From Oscillospiraceae bacterium (GTDB lineage: Bacteria > Bacillota > Clostridia > Oscillospirales > Acutalibacteraceae): a stretch of DNA of 57,852 bases. Position 1 is the stretch's first letter. Each line of letters begins with the position of its first letter. Below are positions 54,077 through 57,852 of this stretch, piece after piece. A program made the position numbers and the translations under genes. Location: NCBI GenBank assembly GCA_015065615.1, contig SVPY01000014.1, forward strand, positions 1 through 57,852, given 5' to 3'. The notes beneath the pieces were generated by a model. The model was given only the letters and a program-made list of their open reading frames with translations, searched no databases and was not told the origin of the DNA.

Positions 54077-54164
54077 AACCAAAACTCCTTAAAATTAATA
54101 AACACGATATTATTACTTATATCATAAATCTTTTAGTAAAAATTAGCAATACGTATTTTAAAAA

Positions 54165-54199
54165 ATTAAGCGGAACACTTAAAAAAGTGATCCGCTTTA
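54165..54199 (-). terminator. Terminator of the serine hydrolase gene
   Basis: AAGCGGA/TCCGCTT and CACTT/AAGTG arms (54168-54180 with 54185-54197) with one mismatch; T-rich in the minus direction. Confidence 0.75.
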
Positions 54200-54218
54200 A
54201 TTAATGCTGAATTTTAAA

Positions 54219-55712
54219 TTACTTGATTCTTACAAATTCCATTTCTTTAATTTCCCGTCTGTTCCAGCCGCTTTCGGGATATGTGGACTTGGAGATTATA
54301 TAGAGCTTGTTTTCGCGGAAATTAAGGGTAATTTCGTTGCCGTTAGGAGTTTCTGCGCAGTAAATAAGGAACTTAAATTCATCGGGGGTTACCCAGGTAC
54401 CGACAGCGCCGTAAACCTTACCGTTTAAAATGAAGCTGTTAAAATGGCTTTCAAGGGAAACGGATATTCTCTCCTTATGCTTTTCACCGTTAACGTCAAT
54501 TAAAAGCTCGTTTCCGATAAATTCAAGGTAAATATTCCTGATTGTTTCATCAGATTCCTCGCCGTGTATCATAACTTCAAGACCGAAACCGCTTATAATG
54601 CCCTCGGCGCCGCCGTATACGGGAGCTTCGGGCTTATAGCGAAGCTTGGTGTATTTTTTTATACTGTTATATACGCGCTTACTTTCAAGAGGAGTTATCT
54701 CGTTATTTTTAAGCACGTAGTTTAAAACAGTATTTGCTTCAATATTTTCGGGAAGTTCCTCATCCTTGAATTCACCTATAAAGGTATCCCATACAGCCTG
54801 TAAAACCTCAAAGTTATTGGTACTGGAGCCCTGAATAATAAAGAATGCGTTTTTCTCGGGGTACATAATACCGAACTGACCGAAAGCGCCGTCCGCTCTT
54901 ACTACGCCCTCGGGCTGGCACATCCAGAACTGATAGCCGTAGCCTAAATACCAGTCGGGAATGGAGTTAGAGTGCTTAGTGTCGATCTGCTTACTAAGCG
55001 CGGCATCAAACCACTCACTTGACAAAAGCTGCTGACCTTTCCAGTTACCTTTGTGCATTACAAATTCAATGAATAAAGCCATCTGCTCTGTAGTGAGCTT
55101 ACTGCCGCCTCCGCCTGCGTCTATGCCGTCGGCAGTTTTTCTGCAGGGAACTTCGCCCATGCCGATTTTTTCAAAAAGGCGGGGGTAGAGGTATTCGGTC
55201 ATATTAAGTCCCGTTTTCTTCTTAATAATGGCGCAGAGCATATTTGTGCCCGAGCTGTTATAAACGAAGTAGGTGCCGGGTTCATGTTCAAAGGGGTGGG
55301 AAAGCCACTCTTTTATCCAGTTTTCGCCGTGGGCTCTCGGCTCTGAGTGGTGGCCGCCACCCATAATAAGCACGTCGAGCACAGTTACTTTTGCTAAATT
55401 TTCGCTTACTTCCTCGGGTAAATGCTCGGGGAAAATATCCACAAGCTTCTCATCAAGAGATAATAAGCCTTCCTGCACGCAGAAGCCTATAGCTGTAGAA
55501 GTAAGGCTCTTTGTAAAGCTGAACATAGAGTGTTTGCTGTCCTTATTATAGGGTCTCCACCAGCTTTCGGCAAAAATTTTGCTGTCGCGCACGAACATAA
55601 CAGAGTGAAGCTGTAAGCCCTTTTTCTTGCATCTCTCCAAAAATTCAAGTACCTTTAATGAGCTTATACCAACTTTTTCGGGTGTTACTTTTTCAAAATA
55701 ACTCATATTCAT
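54219..55712 (-). CDS. Serine hydrolase, class C beta-lactamase family
   Basis: A 497-residue protein with the SxxK motif Ser65-F-T-Lys68 (SFTKSL), a Tyr-x-Ser/Asn element YNSSGTN and a late GYQFWMC stretch in place of the KTG box. This is the beta-lactamase/DD-peptidase-fold esterase family. The extra C-terminal 140 residues form a beta-barrel-like domain. It has no signal peptide, so a cytoplasmic esterase or amidase role is more likely than antibiotic resistance. It is divergent from the Gfo/Idh/MocA gene. Confidence 0.82.
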   Translation of the reverse strand: MNMSYFEKVTPEKVGISSLKVLEFLERCKKKGLQLHSVMFVRDSKIFAESWWRPYNKDSKHSMFSFTKSLTSTAIGFCVQEGLLSLDEKLVDIFPEHLPEEVSENLAKVTVLDVLIMGGGHHSEPRAHGENWIKEWLSHPFEHEPGTYFVYNSSGTNMLCAIIKKKTGLNMTEYLYPRLFEKIGMGEVPCRKTADGIDAGGGGSKLTTEQMALFIEFVMHKGNWKGQQLLSSEWFDAALSKQIDTKHSNSIPDWYLGYGYQFWMCQPEGVVRADGAFGQFGIMYPEKNAFFIIQGSSTNNFEVLQAVWDTFIGEFKDEELPENIEANTVLNYVLKNNEITPLESKRVYNSIKKYTKLRYKPEAPVYGGAEGIISGFGLEVMIHGEESDETIRNIYLEFIGNELLIDVNGEKHKERISVSLESHFNSFILNGKVYGAVGTWVTPDEFKFLIYCAETPNGNEITLNFRENKLYIISKSTYPESGWNRREIKEMEFVRIK

Positions 55713-55852
55713 ATTTCCTTTCCTGAGTATAATAATACTTTTTTATTACTTTAATAATAGAACATTTTAAATGCATTTTCAACTATCTTCGTATACACAA
55801 TATTAATTTTTAAATTGCATAATTTTAAGTTTTTGCTATTTCACATTGACTT

Positions 55853-55885
55853 TCCCTATATTTTGTGATTGAATTAACTTAGATA
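55853..55885 (+). promoter_or_regulatory. Probable promoter region of the Gfo/Idh/MocA gene
   Basis: A CACATTGACTTTC stretch supplies a TTGACT -35, with an AT-rich TGAATT-like -10 about 18 bases on. The TTTCACATTGACTTT wording resembles the promoter start at 10560. The -10 is weak. Confidence 0.4.
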
Positions 55886-55940
55886 AGAAGGGTACTGTGC
55901 GTAAAGTTGCCCTAAAATATAAAGAAAGAAGGACTATATT

Positions 55941-57020
55941 ATGGAAAAAACCAGAATTGCCATTATCGGTACAGGTGGTATTGCCAATGCCCATATGAGA
56001 GCTTATTTACAGATGCCCGAGGTAGAAATAGTAGCAGGTGCTGATATTATTCCCGGTAAGGCCAGAGAATTCCTTGACAGATACGATTTAAAGGATGTTC
56101 CCGCTTTTGAGGATACAGAGGAAATGCTTAAGGTAATTAAGCCTGATGGCGTAAGCGTATGTACTTATAACTCCGCTCATAAGATCTGTACTTTACAGGC
56201 GCTCGGCGCAGGATGCGACGTTTTACTTGAAAAGCCTATGTCCATCACTCTTGATGAAGCTAAAGAGATGGTAAGAGCTGAAAAGCAGTCAGGTAAAATT
56301 TTAACTATCGGTTTCCAGCCCCGTTTCGATACTAACTCCAAAAAGGTTAAAGAAATAGTTCAGTCCGGTGCTTTAGGTGACGTTTACTACGTTCAGACAG
56401 GCGGCGGCCGCAGACGCGGTATCCCCGGCAGAACATTTATCGATAAGGATAAGGCAGGCGTTGGTGCTTTAGCTGATATCGGCTGTTATGCACTTGACTT
56501 TGCTTTAAATACAATCGGTTACCCCAAGCCCTTAACAGTTTCTGCTGTTGCATTTGACTATTTCGGCAAGAACCCCAAGTATTACCCCGAGGCTGAAAGA
56601 TTCAGTGTTGACGATTTCTCTGCCGCTTTCGTTCGCCTTGAAAACGGTTGTGTTCTCGACTTCAGAATGTCCTGGGCAATGCACATGGATACAACTGGCG
56701 ACTTTATCTTCCTCGGTAAGGATGCAGGTTTAAAGGTTCAGCAGCCTCATTTCGAGCTTTGGGGCGGCGCATGGGATGGTCCTATCGGTAAGATCACCCT
56801 TATGCACGACGTATTCGGCAAACCCACTTCCACAAACATTCCTCTTGAAAAGATGGAAAAATCCAACCTCTTCGCACAGAAGGTTCAGGCTTTCGTTGAT
56901 GCAATGAGAACAGGCGGCTCAGCTCCTATTCCCACAAGCGAAATTATCTACAATCAGGCTATTATCGACGGTATCATCCGCAGTGCAGCCTGCGGCCACG
57001 AAGTTGAAGTTGATTTATAA
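55941..57020 (+). CDS. Gfo/Idh/MocA family oxidoreductase
   Basis: A 359-residue NAD(P)-dependent enzyme. The N-terminal Rossmann motif is IAIIGTGGIANAHMRAYLQM, with the EKP motif in LLEKPMSITLDEAKEM. The C-terminal half carries the GALADIGCYALDFALNTIGY helix with the Asp and Tyr/His positions used in catalysis. Such enzymes oxidise sugars or inositols at a hydroxyl. It is monocistronic and followed by a hairpin (57068-57092). Confidence 0.9.
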   Translation: MEKTRIAIIGTGGIANAHMRAYLQMPEVEIVAGADIIPGKAREFLDRYDLKDVPAFEDTEEMLKVIKPDGVSVCTYNSAHKICTLQALGAGCDVLLEKPMSITLDEAKEMVRAEKQSGKILTIGFQPRFDTNSKKVKEIVQSGALGDVYYVQTGGGRRRGIPGRTFIDKDKAGVGALADIGCYALDFALNTIGYPKPLTVSAVAFDYFGKNPKYYPEAERFSVDDFSAAFVRLENGCVLDFRMSWAMHMDTTGDFIFLGKDAGLKVQQPHFELWGGAWDGPIGKITLMHDVFGKPTSTNIPLEKMEKSNLFAQKVQAFVDAMRTGGSAPIPTSEIIYNQAIIDGIIRSAACGHEVEVDL

Positions 57021-57067
57021 TTGAATATTATAAATCACTAAGAATTTATCAGGTATTAATTAAAAAT

Positions 57068-57092
57068 CAGCTCTCCTCTTATAGGGGAGCTG
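57068..57092 (+). terminator. Hairpin after the Gfo/Idh/MocA gene
   Basis: CAGCTCTCC (57068-57076) pairs with GGGGAGCTG (57084-57092). The downstream T run is weak. Confidence 0.55.
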
Positions 57093-57138
57093 AACTTGTT
57101 AATGGCATATTATGCCCATATAGAAATAAGGAGAGAAT

Positions 57139-57729
57139 ATGAAAAGATTTGTTATAGTACTGCTGGTGTTATTGATGCTGATGCTTTCTGCGTGCGGCAA
57201 CGAAAGCACTGAGACAAATGAAATTCAAAGTGAAGTTTCATCGGAAATTAAAACAGAAGAAAGTGAAAAAACAGAAGAAAGCGCATCTGCTTCTTCTTCA
57301 GAAAATGAAAAAGAAGAAGTAAGCTCAGAAATTGAAGAAGAACCAACTCCTGACCCGCGTGAAAAGAAAATTAATGTTGTAATGAAGTATTTAAATAAAG
57401 AAAACCCAAGTCAGACTGAGCTTGAAACAGCATATAAGATGCTTAAGGATTTAGACAACTACGATAAAGCGCAGGAAATTCTTAACAGAATAAAAATAGA
57501 GGATAAATTTTCTTTTATTTCAACAAAAAAAGTTGACAAATTGGGTAACGTTTCAAATGGCGGCGGAAGCAAAAAAGATGCTGTAAAATATGATAGTCAA
57601 GGCAGAGTGGTTGAACATTCTATCGCATCTTATCCTTTCTTCCACTGCTTATACGGCGATTATTTAAGTGCTGAAAGAGTTGTTTGTCAGTATAATAATG
57701 ATAACACCGCAAATAAAAAAATATATTAA
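57139..57729 (+). CDS. Lipoprotein of unknown function
   Basis: A 196-residue predicted lipoprotein: Leu-rich signal peptide, lipobox LSAC (Cys near residue 20), a Glu/Ser/Lys-rich linker (about 21-75), then a helical region with QTELETAYKMLKDLDNYDKA (TPR-like) and an end with KYDSQGRVVEHSI, reminiscent of RHS-type strands. No catalytic motif. It could be truncated at its 3' end by the mobile element that follows, but the stop is clean. AAGGAGAG sets the start. Confidence 0.7.
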   Translation: MKRFVIVLLVLLMLMLSACGNESTETNEIQSEVSSEIKTEESEKTEESASASSSENEKEEVSSEIEEEPTPDPREKKINVVMKYLNKENPSQTELETAYKMLKDLDNYDKAQEILNRIKIEDKFSFISTKKVDKLGNVSNGGGSKKDAVKYDSQGRVVEHSIASYPFFHCLYGDYLSAERVVCQYNNDNTANKKIY

Positions 57730-57740
57730 AGCTGTAAGAT

Positions 57741-57779
57741 AAAGGTAGACACATGGAAAACACCATGTTGTCTACCTTT
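57741..57779. repeat. 11-bp inverted repeat at a probable IS end or terminator
   Basis: AAAGGTAGACA (57741-57751) and TGTCTACCTTT (57769-57779) are perfect inverted copies, with an inner CATGG/CCATG. Either it terminates the lipoprotein gene (T-rich on the right) or the right arm is the terminal inverted repeat of the transposon whose gene begins at 57816. The window ends before the other end could be seen. Confidence 0.55.
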
Positions 57780-57815
57780 TCTTTATGCTAAAATATAGAC
57801 ATAGGAGGTGAAATA

Positions 57816-57852
57816 ATGAGAAAGGGACAAAAGAAGCGGCAATGGACACCAA
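57816..57852 (+). CDS. Start of a probable transposase gene (3' truncated by window)
   Basis: A perfect AGGAGG (57803-57808) precedes ATG 57816, which opens MRKGQKKRQWTP before the window ends. A short Lys/Arg-rich start followed by W-T/S-P/A is how the HTH subunit of IS3-type transposases commonly begins. Twelve residues are too few to be sure. Confidence 0.4.
   Translation, partial: MRKGQKKRQWTP

Noticed and set aside
45677-55822. Octamer TTATGCAA upstream of several genes as a regulon signal
   Set aside because: In an AT-rich window of this size a few copies of such an octamer are expected by chance; only the longer 12-mer was kept.

Overview
The window reads as the chromosome of a low-GC, Gram-positive anaerobe of the Clostridia (gut or rumen Oscillospirales/Lachnospirales-like). 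The evidence is strong AGGAGG-type ribosome binding sites, sigma-A promoters, lipobox lipoproteins, an LPETG wall protein with a class B sortase, a glycyl radical enzyme, a DUF6472-type small protein, VanW, AzlCD, and a NifS-ThiI pair. This assignment is an inference from gene content. No rRNA, tRNA or CRISPR array was seen.

Layout. 1-6050: the end of a helicase-like gene, a SUKH protein, a GxGYxYP/discoidin protein, then two paralogous lipoproteins around a YdcF/SanA-like membrane protein. Both lipoprotein promoters carry 11-bp direct repeats at identical spacing from the -10. 6058-17703: an XRE-ADP-ribosylglycohydrolase fusion and a glycan-handling cluster (large unassigned TIM-barrel protein, AraC regulator, two parallel beta-helix GH141/GH120-like proteins around a GH36 alpha-galactosidase). 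17740-26099: a mosaic built on uvrB. Two truncated 5' uvrB copies, one fused to scraps of the GH36 gene, alternate with a toxin-like remnant, a thioester LPETG adhesin and a KDPG/KDPGal aldolase-kinase pair, and the locus ends in an intact uvrB. 26110-35260: housekeeping genes (ruvX, a HAD phosphatase, sortase B, cinA, thiI, a cysteine desulfurase, nadE). The NadE glutaminase domain lacks its nucleophilic cysteine. 35368-40419: VanW, a UgtP-like glycosyltransferase, a zinc-ribbon/TPR membrane protein and an S51 peptidase.

40534-46619 holds an Eis-like acetyltransferase, an AraC regulator, an unassigned glycyl radical enzyme with Cys348-x-Glu350 and Gly681, a short activase, and a sugar isomerase/epimerase. 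A shared 12-bp motif in front of both the acetyltransferase and the glycyl radical enzyme suggests one regulon. 46727-57852: a lipoprotein, a putative glycosidase, a 2-hydroxyacid dehydrogenase, an FAD oxidoreductase, AzlCD, a DUF4091/GH123-like protein, a class C serine hydrolase, a Gfo/Idh/MocA dehydrogenase, another lipoprotein, and the start of a probable transposase gene.

Together the genes suggest a cell that takes up oligosaccharides and breaks them down inside the cytoplasm, since none of the glycosidase-like proteins has a signal peptide and no sugar transporter lies in the window. The most unusual items are the uvrB docking-site mosaic, the unassigned glycyl radical enzyme and its putative operator, the 11-bp repeat promoters, and the cysteine-less NadE.
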